Source: an uncultured Clostridia bacterium (GTDB taxonomy: Bacteria > Bacillota > Clostridia > Oscillospirales > Ruminococcaceae). Taken from it: a DNA stretch of 64,000 nucleotides. Each line of letters starts with the position of its first letter. Position 1 is the first letter of the stretch. The notes under the pieces were generated by a model. The model was given only the letters and a program-made list of their open reading frames with translations, was not told the origin of the DNA and did no database searches. Location of the stretch: assembly GCA_947624675.1 (NCBI GenBank), contig CANQLI010000002.1:124001-188000 (forward strand). The letters are read 5' to 3'. This document shows, one piece after another, positions 33,501 through 41,796 of the stretch. Both the position numbers and the translations under genes were made by a program.

Positions 33501-34817
33501 TACAGTTGTTGTGTCAGGGTCAAACTTTTGAGTGCATCCCTCATCGGTAAACCATCCGGCAAACTCATATCCCGTAGAAAGAGAAGGATCAACAGGCATC
33601 TTAGGGTAATCACCCTTGTTAGCGTATGCACCGCCATAAACCGTATCCTTATCAGGGAAATACAATGTTACTTTGAAAACCTTATCCTTATCCTTGGTTA
33701 AATCCGTTGCAAATACAGGATACTTATCATCATTAGCTATCTCAGCGCCGTCAGTCTTTATATTCTGTACCCATACTGTACCGTCGGTGTGAGCGTTCTG
33801 AAGAAGCCAAGTAACTTCGCCGTCATTAAACTGAAGCTCAGACATAGCCTCCGCTTTACCCTTTTCATCTTTTCCGTCGATTCCGCCATCTCGTCCTTCA
33901 TCGACAGAACCCTTGAGGTAATAACAATTTGTAATTGAAGAATCACTGTCAACACCTCCGGAAATTCCGCCGTCAACACGAGAGGTAGCGTTTACCTTTC
34001 CAACAGAATAGCAGTTTTTGATAGAGCCGTAGTTATATCCGGTAATTCCACCTATCGCGTTAGAACCGATAACAGTTCCCTCGTTTATACAATCAGATAT
34101 CTCACCGCCTGCGGAGTTAGTACCTGCAATACCACCGAGTGAAGTTGATCCTGAAACAGCGGCTTTGTTAATACAGCGAGTTATCTTTCCTTTAGTGGAG
34201 TTTACTCCAACAATTCCTCCTGCACCAAACAAACCAAATAACTCACCTACATATGTACAGTTATCAATTGTACCCGTATTATTATAAGCAAAACCACCGA
34301 TAAACCATCCTTTACCGAGGTCTCCATGAATAGTAAGGTTTTTGACTGTTCCTTTGTTTGTCATAAAGAAACCGTAATAATCACGACCTCCGACAGTGTT
34401 GTTTACAAATCCTTCTATCATGTGACCGTTGCCGTCAAATGTTCCCGAATACGCGTTTGAATCAGAACTTCCTCCTATGCTCTTCCATGGATTCTGATCT
34501 GAGCTTTGAAGATCAAAGTTAGCAGTAAGCTTAGCGCACGCATTCAGGTGCTTCTGTCCATTGCCATCGTCTCCATTGTTAAGCGTGCCGTTTACATATC
34601 CGGCAAACCACCACATATCCCCTGCGCTGTCAATTTCAAATGGACTTGTGCTTGAACCGTCACCCTTATCAGGCTTTGTCGCTGTAACAGACGGTGTCGA
34701 AGCTTTGTCAGCCGCCGCAACTGTTTTAGTCAGTGTCTGCGGCACTGAAACAAACAATGCGGTAACCAAAACAGCCGCAGCTGTCAGTCCGTTGGCAAGT
34801 CGTTTAAGTTTAGTCAT
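30540..34817 (-). CDS. Large secreted dockerin protein with GLUG, InlB-type and CxxC repeats
   Basis: 1425 residues, started at ATG 34817 (AAGGAGG 8 bases ahead). In order: signal peptide; four or five GLUG repeats (about 170-300; GGIVGVNSTKGKITRC, GGITGYNYGSIKNCYS); two InlB B-type repeats (about 385-530; GYEFAGWFTDEGC, GYKFIGWRGTG); Ig-like segments to 715; thirteen CxxC modules (about 715-1285); a carboxypeptidase-like beta domain; and a type I dockerin at the C-terminus (GDINGDGNLTTVDVGRVNAHI plus a decayed second half). It would be exported and docked to a cohesin scaffold. There is no catalytic domain, so adhesion or structure is likely. No cohesin gene is in the window. Confidence 0.88.
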   Translation of the reverse strand: MTKLKRLANGLTAAAVLVTALFVSVPQTLTKTVAAADKASTPSVTATKPDKGDGSSTSPFEIDSAGDMWWFAGYVNGTLNNGDDGNGQKHLNACAKLTANFDLQSSDQNPWKSIGGSSDSNAYSGTFDGNGHMIEGFVNNTVGGRDYYGFFMTNKGTVKNLTIHGDLGKGWFIGGFAYNNTGTIDNCTYVGELFGLFGAGGIVGVNSTKGKITRCINKAAVSGSTSLGGIAGTNSAGGEISDCINEGTVIGSNAIGGITGYNYGSIKNCYSVGKVNATSRVDGGISGGVDSDSSITNCYYLKGSVDEGRDGGIDGKDEKGKAEAMSELQFNDGEVTWLLQNAHTDGTVWVQNIKTDGAEIANDDKYPVFATDLTKDKDKVFKVTLYFPDKDTVYGGAYANKGDYPKMPVDPSLSTGYEFAGWFTDEGCTQKFDPDTTTVTGDTKAYGKGTPIEYTISYELNGGTVSGGDNPTKYNIESNDITLKNPTRPGYKFIGWRGTGLTGNTNTTVTIKKGSTGERQYYANFESSNAIGGEIKIGDKNVWGSFSENISFNTYFNSAKDVSITYSNSEVGNVDIKYFISDKVITESELKDLEWKELASGHTFQITQEGKYVIYAMLTDEAGNIEYLSSSGIIIDETAPVISGIEDGKAYCNSQTVTVTDKNLKQVLVNGSRVDPISADGKFTLTTGTNTSNRKVVAEDFAGNTTTYNVIVNPRHSLGEVKIVNEVNNTCTTDGSYDRIGFCELCGIQMFKDTVVTKASGHIFLSGWEEFTSSECGGSGRKRQCVVCKYTEIEYNGNDSHDWEDTPTVDREPNCAREGSKSIHCKKCKAVKEITTIPKTEHKAGAAVKINEVAPTCTSSGSYDSVTSCEVCRTELSREHITVSELGHTPGEKFTDHNSIVKPTCDDPGRHDEVVNCTVCGTELERKTIVDPAYNHQFGDWKEILSSTGASNQQRSCTVCGYTETKGTDLENHTWSADYITDVQPTCTTEGSKSIKCTVCGLVKESVTLSALGHTEGDTVKQNEVKATCSAQGSYDEVVYCKTCDNEISRKTIMTNTIPHTPGVEVKTNDKPATCESDGSYDLVVYCTVCETEVQRTTVNVPKNGHSFGEWKEVVSASGVANEQRECEVCGFTETQGLDLEDHKWTEDFIIDVMPTCTTDGSKSKHCTVCGLRNESTVIQALGHTPNEPVIENEVEATCTTNGAYDSVVYCTVCEEEISRETIATDLAPHKLTLIEYKAPTENEDGYIEHYKCSVCEKLFADADGTIELTEEDVIIPAGSIESSIVGSVNISGSDISKPVSISVTVGGQEVYAGTFENGEYAVPALNEGHYTVTFSMENCAPRSYTVKTGAEILELDATLKLYGDINGDGNLTTVDVGRVNAHIRQTSTLDEYDFIVANVNYDTLLTTADCGMINAHVKGTKNLW

Positions 34818-34924
34818 AAGCATTTCCTCCTTTAAAATTATTCATCCGCTTATCGCACTTATGAGATATGAATCGATTAGTGAATTCACGGACAACAGAA
34901 AAACCGCTTAGGTTTTCTAATTAA

Positions 34925-34953
34925 ATTATAAAGTAAAAAAGAGTTTATGTCAA
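34925..34953 (-). promoter_or_regulatory. Sigma-A promoter of the dockerin protein gene
   Basis: Perfect TTGACA (34948-34953) and TATAAT (34925-34930) with a 17-base spacer, giving a leader of about 100 bases. In the rest of the gap up to 35203 I see only the pil terminator and repeat copy 2. Confidence 0.9.
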
Positions 34954-35040
34954 TCGTTTTGTCGTATAATATTTGTTATTTTATTAAATTTTAACAAAAT
35001 TTCTTAGATTAAAATTTTAATTATATAAATTTTGGATTAT

Positions 35041-35072
35041 AAAAAAAACAGAACCTGCCTAACAGATTCTGT
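35041..35072 (-). terminator. Terminator of the pilus operon
   Basis: On the minus strand ACAGAATCTG (35063-35072) pairs with CAGGTTCTGT (35048-35057; one G-T) around a 5-base loop, followed by a run of T (35041-35047). It lies beyond repeat copy 2, so the repeat is inside the pil transcript. Confidence 0.85.
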
Positions 35073-35184
35073 TTGTGAATAAATTATGAATATTGTAAAC
35101 TTTTTGTTACAAAACATAAGTTTTTTTATGAAGAATGTACGTTTGCGTACATTTTTTCCAAAAAAAGCGCTATTAGTGAGAGGC
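35072..35184 (+). repeat. 113-bp dispersed repeat, copy 2
   Basis: Same length as copies 1 and 3, with no gaps. The palindrome AATGTACG-TTTG-CGTACATT is intact at 35134-35153. The variable block here is CCAAAAAAAG. The open frame from ATG 35128 reads MKNVRLRTFFPKKALLVRG and stops after 27 codons. The copy ends 19 bases from the pilT stop codon and faces it. A strong minus-strand terminator lies immediately on its far side. Confidence 0.85.
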
Positions 35185-35203
35185 GAAATAAAAAAGGAAA
35201 AAA

Positions 35204-36253
35204 TCACCTGATAAATTCAGAAAGGTCGCTTTTATCTGGAGATACCGCAAAGGCGTTTTCCCTGGAAATTTTACCCTCTGCCACAAGACGGGCGAGGTCG
35301 GCGTTTAATGTGTGCATACCGAAATTAGCGCCCGACTGCATAACCGTCTGAAGCTGATGACACTTGTTTTCACGGATAAGGTTACAAGCGGCATCTGTTC
35401 CGATAAGTATCTCTGTCGCGGCTATCCTTCCCTTTCCGTCGAGGGTGGGGATAAGTGACTGAGTAATAACGCCCTTCAAAACGCTTCCTAGCTGAGTTCT
35501 TATCTGATTCTGTTTTTCCGGCGGACAGGAGTCAATTATTCTGTCGATAGTCTGAGCCGCACCGATAGTGTGGAGCGTGCTCATAACGAGGTGTCCGGTT
35601 TCCGCTGCGGTAACAGCAGCTGAGATAGTCTCATAGTCACGCATCTCGCCGACAAGAATAATATCAGGGTCCTCACGAAGCGCCGATCTTAACGCTGCCG
35701 AAAAGCTTTTGACATCCCTGCCGACCTCTCTCTGATGAATGGTAGACTTATCGAGTGTGTACATATACTCGATAGGGTCTTCAATGGTCAGGATGTGTTC
35801 GGGGCGGGTGTGATTTATATGGTCGATCATCGCCGCAAGAGTAGTGGACTTACCGCTTCCTGTAGGACCTGTAACAAGTATAAGACCTCTCGGCTCATCA
35901 GCAAGCGAAGTGAGAACACTCGGAAGGTTGAGTGCCGACAAGGTAGGTATCTTGTCATTTAAAAGTCTTATGGTAGCGGCAAGCTTTCCTTTAAATCTAA
36001 AAACATTTACCCTCTGGCGGCATAAATCCGGTGTTTCAAACGCAAAATCAAGATCGTTTCCCGACTCCAGCTCATTAAGCTGCTCATCGCTCAACAGCGA
36101 CACAATCATTTCTCTTGCGTCCTTACTTGTTATAGTGTGACCGCAGTCGTAAAGAGTTCCGTGGATTCTCCAAGTTGTCGGAATGGAAGCCGAGAGATGA
36201 ATATCGCTCACGCCCTTTGTTCTTGCCTCCATTACAAGCTCATTTATGTTCAT
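35204..36253 (-). CDS. pilT: Type IV pilus retraction ATPase PilT
   Basis: 349 residues. Walker A is VTGPTGSGKSTTLAAM, followed by the Asp-box TIEDPIEYMY, Walker B DPDIILVGEMRDYETI and the His-box ETGHLVMSTLHTIGA. The short N-terminal PAS-like part (DIHLSASIPTTWRIHGTL) and the lack of cysteine motifs distinguish it from PilB. It powers pilus retraction, giving twitching or adhesion force. It is the last gene of the pil operon, 18 bases after pilB. Confidence 0.94.
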   Translation of the reverse strand: MNINELVMEARTKGVSDIHLSASIPTTWRIHGTLYDCGHTITSKDAREMIVSLLSDEQLNELESGNDLDFAFETPDLCRQRVNVFRFKGKLAATIRLLNDKIPTLSALNLPSVLTSLADEPRGLILVTGPTGSGKSTTLAAMIDHINHTRPEHILTIEDPIEYMYTLDKSTIHQREVGRDVKSFSAALRSALREDPDIILVGEMRDYETISAAVTAAETGHLVMSTLHTIGAAQTIDRIIDSCPPEKQNQIRTQLGSVLKGVITQSLIPTLDGKGRIAATEILIGTDAACNLIRENKCHQLQTVMQSGANFGMHTLNADLARLVAEGKISRENAFAVSPDKSDLSEFIR

Positions 36254-36271
36254 AATAAGTTCTCACTTTCA

Positions 36272-37948
36272 TCAATCTGAATAATATGTTACCTTTAAAA
36301 CCTCTTCGGGAGTTGTTATTCCCTTTCTTACAAGGTCTATTGCGCTTTCACCGAGCATCTTCATTCCCTGTACCTTCTTACAGTATTCGATCATATCCTC
36401 GGTCTCCGCTCCGTTTGCGATCATTCTTTTAAGCTCCTTGTCAACAAGAACCATTTCATGAATGGAAACTCTTCCCTTATAGCCGGTATTGTTACAGAGG
36501 TTACAGCCTCTTCCCTTTCTGATTTTCGGAATATCGTCTCCTATTACAGCCTTCTCCTCGGCGGTCGGTTCACATTCATAAGCACAGTTTTCACAGACCT
36601 TTCTGACAAGCCTCTGTGCAACTATCCCGACAAGTGAGTTTGCAACAAGATACGGAGCAAGTCCCATATCCTCAAGACGCACGATAGTAGAGACCGCATC
36701 ATTCGTATGAAGTGTTGACAAAACGAGGTGTCCGGTTATAGCGGCACGAACGGAAATAGAAGCTGTCTCAGCGTCACGCGTCTCACCGAGCATTATAACA
36801 TCGGGGTCCTGACGCAAAAGGGCTCTTAATCCTATCTCAAAGGTAAGTCCCGCGGCAGTGTTTACAGACATCTGATTTATTTTGGGAAGCGCTTTTTCAA
36901 CAGGATCTTCAATAGTCGAAATGTTGACCTGTTTCTGAGCTATTCTGTCAAGAATCATATAAAGAGTGGTAGTTTTACCGCTTCCGGTAGGTCCTGTAAT
37001 ATAGATTATACCGTTTGGTGCGGCAAGCATCTTTAGAATCTTTTCATAAGCGTCCGGCTCCATTCCGAAATGTCCGGCTTTATCTACAACAGTGTTCGAC
37101 GAAAGAAAACGAAGAACCGCCTTTTCACCGTGGACGGTCGGAATTACCGACACTCTGACTGAAATGTCATAGCCCTCAACGACCGCACGAAAGTTTCCAT
37201 CCTGAGGGATTCGCCGCTCGGCAATGTCAAGGTTCGACATAATCTTGATTCTTGCGATAATCGATGCGTGTAAAGATTTTGAGAGCGTGACATAGTCAAT
37301 TATCATTCCGTCGACTCTCATTCTCACCTGTGTAAACTCTTCAAAGGGTTCTATGTGAATATCCGAAACATTAGTTGTATAGCCCCTTGCAAGAAGACTG
37401 TTTATAAGATTTATTACCGGGACATCATCGTCCTCATCAGTCGCATCAAGAGTAGGTATCTCAATGTCCGCCGCAGATATGTTAGCCTTTTTAGCTGCGA
37501 TCTTTGCTCCTACCTCAGAATAGTTGTGCTCGATAGCGCTGTCTATCTGAGCGTGCTCAGCCAGAACTATCCTTAGCGGCATTCCTGCAATCTGTTTTAA
37601 ATCCTCCTGTGCATAAAAATTAAGAGGATCGCTCATAACAACTGTCATTCTGCCGTCAGTTATATCAGCCGCCAGTGCATTATACTTTACGGCAAGCTGC
37701 TTTGGTATCTTAGCTGTTACATCGGTATCTACACGAAGATCAGCTATGTTTATAAGCTCGATATCAAGCTTCTTTCCCAAAGCCTCAAGGACCTGACGCT
37801 CTGTTACAAAGCCAAGCTCCTTTAAAAGGTCGCCTAAACGCTTTCCCTTTCCGGCCTCAGTCTTTTGATAGTCTAAAGCTTCCTTTATGTTATCCTCAGT
37901 GATGTACCCGTACTCCTTAAGCACCTCACCTATCGGTATGTTTTTCAA
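36272..37948 (-). CDS. pilB: Type IV pilus assembly ATPase PilB with MshEN domains
   Basis: 558 residues. The N-terminus has two MshEN-like segments (PIGEVLKEYGYITEDNIKEAL; KRLGDLLKELGFVTERQVLEAL). Such segments bind cyclic di-GMP in MshE and some PilB proteins, but the first lacks the R-L-G arginine. The ATPase core has ITGPTGSGKTTTLYM, STIEDPVE, DPDVIMLGETRDAETA and TGHLVLSTLHTNDA. A tetracysteine zinc site (CENCAYEC and CNLC) completes it. It drives pilus extension. Located between the pseudopilin genes and pilT. Confidence 0.94.
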   Translation of the reverse strand: MKNIPIGEVLKEYGYITEDNIKEALDYQKTEAGKGKRLGDLLKELGFVTERQVLEALGKKLDIELINIADLRVDTDVTAKIPKQLAVKYNALAADITDGRMTVVMSDPLNFYAQEDLKQIAGMPLRIVLAEHAQIDSAIEHNYSEVGAKIAAKKANISAADIEIPTLDATDEDDDVPVINLINSLLARGYTTNVSDIHIEPFEEFTQVRMRVDGMIIDYVTLSKSLHASIIARIKIMSNLDIAERRIPQDGNFRAVVEGYDISVRVSVIPTVHGEKAVLRFLSSNTVVDKAGHFGMEPDAYEKILKMLAAPNGIIYITGPTGSGKTTTLYMILDRIAQKQVNISTIEDPVEKALPKINQMSVNTAAGLTFEIGLRALLRQDPDVIMLGETRDAETASISVRAAITGHLVLSTLHTNDAVSTIVRLEDMGLAPYLVANSLVGIVAQRLVRKVCENCAYECEPTAEEKAVIGDDIPKIRKGRGCNLCNNTGYKGRVSIHEMVLVDKELKRMIANGAETEDMIEYCKKVQGMKMLGESAIDLVRKGITTPEEVLKVTYYSD

Positions 37949-37985
37949 AATTCATTCACATCCCTTTTACAAAGAATATTTATCT

Positions 37986-38630
37986 TTACTGTGCAAGCGT
38001 GTAATTTATATAAAATTCTTTTTCAGTGTTCGTAAAAACCGACTTATCTTCAGGGTTAGTTTTTGTAAGCTCTGCCGTTATACAGTCACTATCCTTTATA
38101 TTTAAAAGCTCGATGGTATAATCACGCTTTACAACAAGCTCGCCCTCGCTTGAATACACCTCGACAGTAAGAGGTAAAATACTCACCGGGTTTTTACTAC
38201 CGGCATCAGATATTTTGATTTTATCACAATCAAAACTTACCTCAACATCAAAAGCGCCTGTGTCGCACACTTCATCAAACTTAAAATCTGCTCCGTCCTT
38301 AAGAGCTTTTCTGTTTATGGAAACAGGAACCTCATCACCCTTTTTTGCGATTTTTATACACTCGCTGTAGCTATCCTTAACATCTGCTACACTCTCATCA
38401 GCTTCTTTGTCCTTTACAAAGCCAATAGATGTCGCAAACGAAAGTCGGTTGTTCAAAACATCATATACACTGTCGCTGACCTGTGAAGCCTTAACCGTGT
38501 TAGCGTTTCTCGCATAGATATTTCCTCCCGAAACAACTATCGCGCTGGCTATTGCAACAAGTATAGCAAAAACCGCCAATGTAACTGTAACCTCTACCAG
38601 GGTAAATCCGTTTTTATTAAGCTTTTTCAC
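37986..38630 (-). CDS. Prepilin-like protein (type IV pilin methylation motif)
   Basis: 214 residues. The leader MKKLNKNG is cut before FTLVEVTVTLAVFAILVAIASAIVV, giving the classic +5 Glu and hydrophobic helix. I choose the GTG at 38630: it has GGAGG 11 bases ahead and yields a normal short leader, while the earlier TTG (38654) overlaps that site. The globular part has no recognisable domain. It is probably a minor pilin or a major pilin with a large head. Confidence 0.82.
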   Translation of the reverse strand: MKKLNKNGFTLVEVTVTLAVFAILVAIASAIVVSGGNIYARNANTVKASQVSDSVYDVLNNRLSFATSIGFVKDKEADESVADVKDSYSECIKIAKKGDEVPVSINRKALKDGADFKFDEVCDTGAFDVEVSFDCDKIKISDAGSKNPVSILPLTVEVYSSEGELVVKRDYTIELLNIKDSDCITAELTKTNPEDKSVFTNTEKEFYINYTLAQ

Positions 38631-38661
38631 AGCAAGGCTCACCTCCGTTATCAAAATTAAG

Positions 38662-38985
38662 TCACTTTATCCTATAATAATAAAAACTTCCGATTATGCT
38701 TTCCTCTCCGGAATCGGGAGCTGCCTCCACACGGTCAAGAACTAATTTAGGCAACTCTCCCGTATCTCCTTCGATTTTTATTTTTACATCCGTATCAGTA
38801 CCCTCGGAAGCATCCTGCATTTTTTCAACTACCTGTTCATATTCGCTTCTGACTTCACCTGCACGATTTATCATTTTAAGCGACATCGAAATTCCTGCAA
38901 AGGTCACCGCAACAGTCAGAGCCAGAATAGACATAGACACAACTACCTCAACGAGCGTCATACCCTTACGGTTTTTTCCTGTCAA
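38662..38985 (-). CDS. Small prepilin-like protein
   Basis: 107 residues. The leader MTGKNRKG is followed by MTLVEVVVSMSILALTVAVTFAGI with Glu at +5. The TTG at 38985 has AGGAGG 9 bases upstream; the GTG at 38994 touches the ribosome site and is rejected. The rest is a short helical and beta region. It lies between the PilX-like gene and the larger prepilin and is probably a minor pseudopilin that primes assembly. Confidence 0.8.
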   Translation of the reverse strand: MTGKNRKGMTLVEVVVSMSILALTVAVTFAGISMSLKMINRAGEVRSEYEQVVEKMQDASEGTDTDVKIKIEGDTGELPKLVLDRVEAAPDSGEESIIGSFYYYRIK

Positions 38986-39008
38986 ATAAAACACCCTCCT
39001 TCGTAATG

Positions 39009-39485
39009 CTAGTCAATATAGACAATGTTTCCCCATGTAGGAGTGTCTTTACTGTCGGTAAGTACATTTCTTTGAACCCTTGCGACCAGTGTACAGGCTT
39101 GTGGCGAAGATTCGCTTGATCCGGTAATAGTCAATACGACATCGCTTGTCTTTGTTATCTTGACTGTTGCATACTCGCCGTCTTTATCAGAAGAAAGCGA
39201 AAGCTCTATACTTTTTCCGTTTGCGCCGTTAGAAAGATCCTTCACCTTTTTATATACCTCACTTGCGGCACCGTCAGACGGTTTTGCGCTTATGAAGGAA
39301 TACACCGTTTCGATTGCGCTTTTGGCGTTATAATAGCTTTGCGTCATATCAAGTGTATCGCTTTTTACATTGTTATAATAATAGCTTGAAAGGGTTATGA
39401 GTCCCGCCGCCAAAACAGCCAGGATTGATGACGCAAAAACGACCCACATAAGAGCCGCTCCCTTTTTATTACACCCTTTCTTCAT
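39009..39485 (-). CDS. PilX/GspK-like pilin-family membrane protein
   Basis: 158 residues. MKKGCNKKG is followed by AALMWVVFASSILAVLAAGLITLSS, a pilin-like helix without the +5 Glu, as is usual for PilX/GspK tip proteins. The following YYNAKSAIETVYSFIS matches the PilX-type start of the head domain. ATG 39485 is preferred over GTG 39494 on spacing from AAAGGG. The absence of Glu5 suggests a position at the pilus tip. Confidence 0.72.
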   Translation of the reverse strand: MKKGCNKKGAALMWVVFASSILAVLAAGLITLSSYYYNNVKSDTLDMTQSYYNAKSAIETVYSFISAKPSDGAASEVYKKVKDLSNGANGKSIELSLSSDKDGEYATVKITKTSDVVLTITGSSESSPQACTLVARVQRNVLTDSKDTPTWGNIVYID

Positions 39486-39518
39486 TTTATTCACCGCCCT
39501 TTAAGCAATACCTTTTAC

Positions 39519-40202
39519 CTAAGATGCCTTAAGTGTTGTTTCCTCTTCCACGCTCTGTTCACTCTCAGCTTCCGGCGAATACACAAAGGATACAATTGAG
39601 AAGTTCATCTCCATTTCCTCCTGTTTTTCGTTATTCACCTGCATAGTAAATGTCAGATCCTTCATATACATTGATTTCTGATTCGCTACAAGTTCTATCA
39701 GCTTTACAAGCTGTGGATATGTTCCTGATGTGGTAAGCTGTGTGGTAACGCTCTTTATATTATCAATTTGCTGAGAATTAGAGTCATTACTTTCGCTCTG
39801 TGTCTGCTGCTGTGTTTCAGTCGTCTGCTGATCAGTCAACAACGCATCCGTAACGCTTTGTGCCTCGGAAACGCTGAGCGATATGACCTCAAGTCCGCTT
39901 TTACTTATCAAAGAGCTTATCACATAATCTATGTTGCTTGCTTTAATGTCGCTTTGAAAGCTCTTTGAAATTTCCGAAATATCCGATAAAAGCTGTTTGT
40001 TCTGGTCTTCATAAAACTGAGCCTGCTGTGTTTCTAAAACAAGCGCATCATAATCCGAGACCTTTGCGAAAAGGTCAGATTCCTTTTTATCATTGTCCTC
40101 CATCATCGGGAATATCAGATACTTTAAGCCGACAACCAACACCAAAACTGCCAGCAAGGCATACAAAACTATTATCTGTCTTTGTGTCACGCCCTTAAGC
40201 AT
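39519..40202 (-). CDS. pilO: PilO-like inner-membrane alignment protein
   Basis: 227 residues: a short cytoplasmic start, one membrane helix (IIVLYALLAVLVLVVGLKYLIF), a coiled coil (about 35-85), a Gln/Thr/Ser-rich insert (TDQQTTETQQQTQSESNDS) and a ferredoxin-like C-terminal region. Sequence similarity to PilO is low. The topology, size and place directly after the pilN-like gene (overlapping by one base) make the case. Confidence 0.75.
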   Translation of the reverse strand: MLKGVTQRQIIVLYALLAVLVLVVGLKYLIFPMMEDNDKKESDLFAKVSDYDALVLETQQAQFYEDQNKQLLSDISEISKSFQSDIKASNIDYVISSLISKSGLEVISLSVSEAQSVTDALLTDQQTTETQQQTQSESNDSNSQQIDNIKSVTTQLTTSGTYPQLVKLIELVANQKSMYMKDLTFTMQVNNEKQEEMEMNFSIVSFVYSPEAESEQSVEEETTLKAS

Positions 40203-40813
40203 TACTCAGCCGCCTCACTTTCTTCTTCGGTCGTAATAAAGGTACACATAACATTAAACGAGTAATCCTCGTCTCCGATCTTTGAATACCCCGTATAAGT
40301 AACAGTTTCAAAAAACTCAAGGTTTTCTATATTCTTTACAATACCCGATATATCGTTGTAGTTTCCAGTTTTAAGCTTGAATGTAAACGATATTCCGTCA
40401 TTTGAATAGTCCATAAGTTCAACATCAGCCTTTCCATTGCAGGCTGAACGCACATTGGCAAGAAGCTTTGAGCTAAGATAACTGTACTTCTCAGCCTGAC
40501 GCTTTGAAGCGTCCTCGGCGTTTTTAAGTATCTCGAGGTCCGCTGTAAGCTTCCTATTACTCTTCTCAAGTTCTATTACATCATTTGCCGATGCCTCAAG
40601 ACCGGCTATCTTATTCTCATAATCAGCTATATCGTTATCGAGCGACATACCTTTAAAAAGGTTTACAAGCACCAGCGCTGCCATAATCAAAACTATTACA
40701 GCACCCGGGATAACATACATTATCGTCTTCATACGCTTTTCGTGCGCCACCGGGTCAAAAGAATATCTCGAAAGAAGATCTATTTTAGTCTTTTTTGCAC
40801 CTAACAATGCCAT
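40202..40813 (-). CDS. pilN: PilN-like inner-membrane alignment protein
   Basis: 203 residues. The N-terminus DLLSRYSFDPVAHEKR is cytoplasmic and would contact PilM. One membrane helix (VIPGAVIVLIMAALVLVNLF) is followed by a coiled coil (about 55-110) and a C-terminal beta region. This is the PilN plan, and the gene order PilM-PilN-PilO is the classical one. In other species the motif near the N-terminus inserts into PilM; here the short sequence is not obviously the same. Confidence 0.78.
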   Translation of the reverse strand: MALLGAKKTKIDLLSRYSFDPVAHEKRMKTIMYVIPGAVIVLIMAALVLVNLFKGMSLDNDIADYENKIAGLEASANDVIELEKSNRKLTADLEILKNAEDASKRQAEKYSYLSSKLLANVRSACNGKADVELMDYSNDGISFTFKLKTGNYNDISGIVKNIENLEFFETVTYTGYSKIGDEDYSFNVMCTFITTEEESEAAE

Positions 40814-40833
40814 AACTTATTATTCCTCTCTGA

Positions 40834-41715
40834 CTAACTTAAATTTCCTATAACCGTGAACAGTCTGCTGAACATTTTACCGTCTGTTATCGTACAAGAA
40901 CCCGGCTTTTCCAGTTCTTTAAAGCTTACGCCGAGTGCTGATGACATCTGTTGTGAGACCTCCGATATATTTTCAGGTATATCCCCTGTAAAATAAACAT
41001 CGGTAATATCAAAACCTGTTTTTTGTGATTTATTAAACTGGATAAGCGAAGAAAATATCCTGTACAGTTCATCTGATGAATCCTCAGACCCGACCTCTTC
41101 CAAAAGTCTTGATCTTGATGAGTAGTTATAGTCTCCGTTTACAAAAAGTGTATTTGAAAGATTGTTTCCGTCAAGATTCGCAACGACATATGTACTTCTC
41201 GATAGCTCCTTATAAAGTGAAGCGGCATCTATCACCGAGGACAAAGCCGTGTTTATAGATTCAAGCTTGATTCCTGCCGTTTCAAAAAGGTTTATATATC
41301 CCTCTATAAAATCCCTCTCGACCGCACACGAGAGTATATCCATTCCGCCGTCCTTGACCTTCTGATTCAAAATCCTGTAATCGTACAAAAGCTTATCGTA
41401 ATTTTCTACCTCTGAATACTCATCCTTTATTATCTCTAAAAGCTTCTTGTCGTTAGCGACCGGGACCCTAAACCTTTTTGACAATACAGAAGTAGAATCA
41501 ACTATTAGCCGTACACTTTTTGAAAGCTCAGGATTATCTGCCCAGACATTTTTTATAGCATCGGAAAGAATATCCTCATTCATTATCATTCCGTTTATCA
41601 AAAGCCCCTCCTGTATCGGCGCTTTCACACAGCTTTTTACATTTACCGAGCCTTTAGTTCCGCTTCCCTGTACCGCATTTATATAATTATTTGATATTAA
41701 AACCGAAACCGCCAT
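40834..41715 (-). CDS. pilM: PilM-like actin-fold protein
   Basis: 293 residues with an FtsA/PilM-type layout: an N-terminal MAVSVLISNNYINAVQ where ATPases have the phosphate loop, VRLIVDSTSVLSKRFRVP, then STYVVANLDGNNLSNTLFVNGD as the second phosphate loop. The nucleotide loops look weak, so ATP binding is uncertain. It should form the cytoplasmic ring component that binds PilN. Confidence 0.75.
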   Translation of the reverse strand: MAVSVLISNNYINAVQGSGTKGSVNVKSCVKAPIQEGLLINGMIMNEDILSDAIKNVWADNPELSKSVRLIVDSTSVLSKRFRVPVANDKKLLEIIKDEYSEVENYDKLLYDYRILNQKVKDGGMDILSCAVERDFIEGYINLFETAGIKLESINTALSSVIDAASLYKELSRSTYVVANLDGNNLSNTLFVNGDYNYSSRSRLLEEVGSEDSSDELYRIFSSLIQFNKSQKTGFDITDVYFTGDIPENISEVSQQMSSALGVSFKELEKPGSCTITDGKMFSRLFTVIGNLS

Positions 41716-41796
41716 AACAATACCTCTTTAAAGTTTATTCATATCACCGTTAAATATTTAACCGTTTATCCGATGATATTTATATTCTTAATATCA

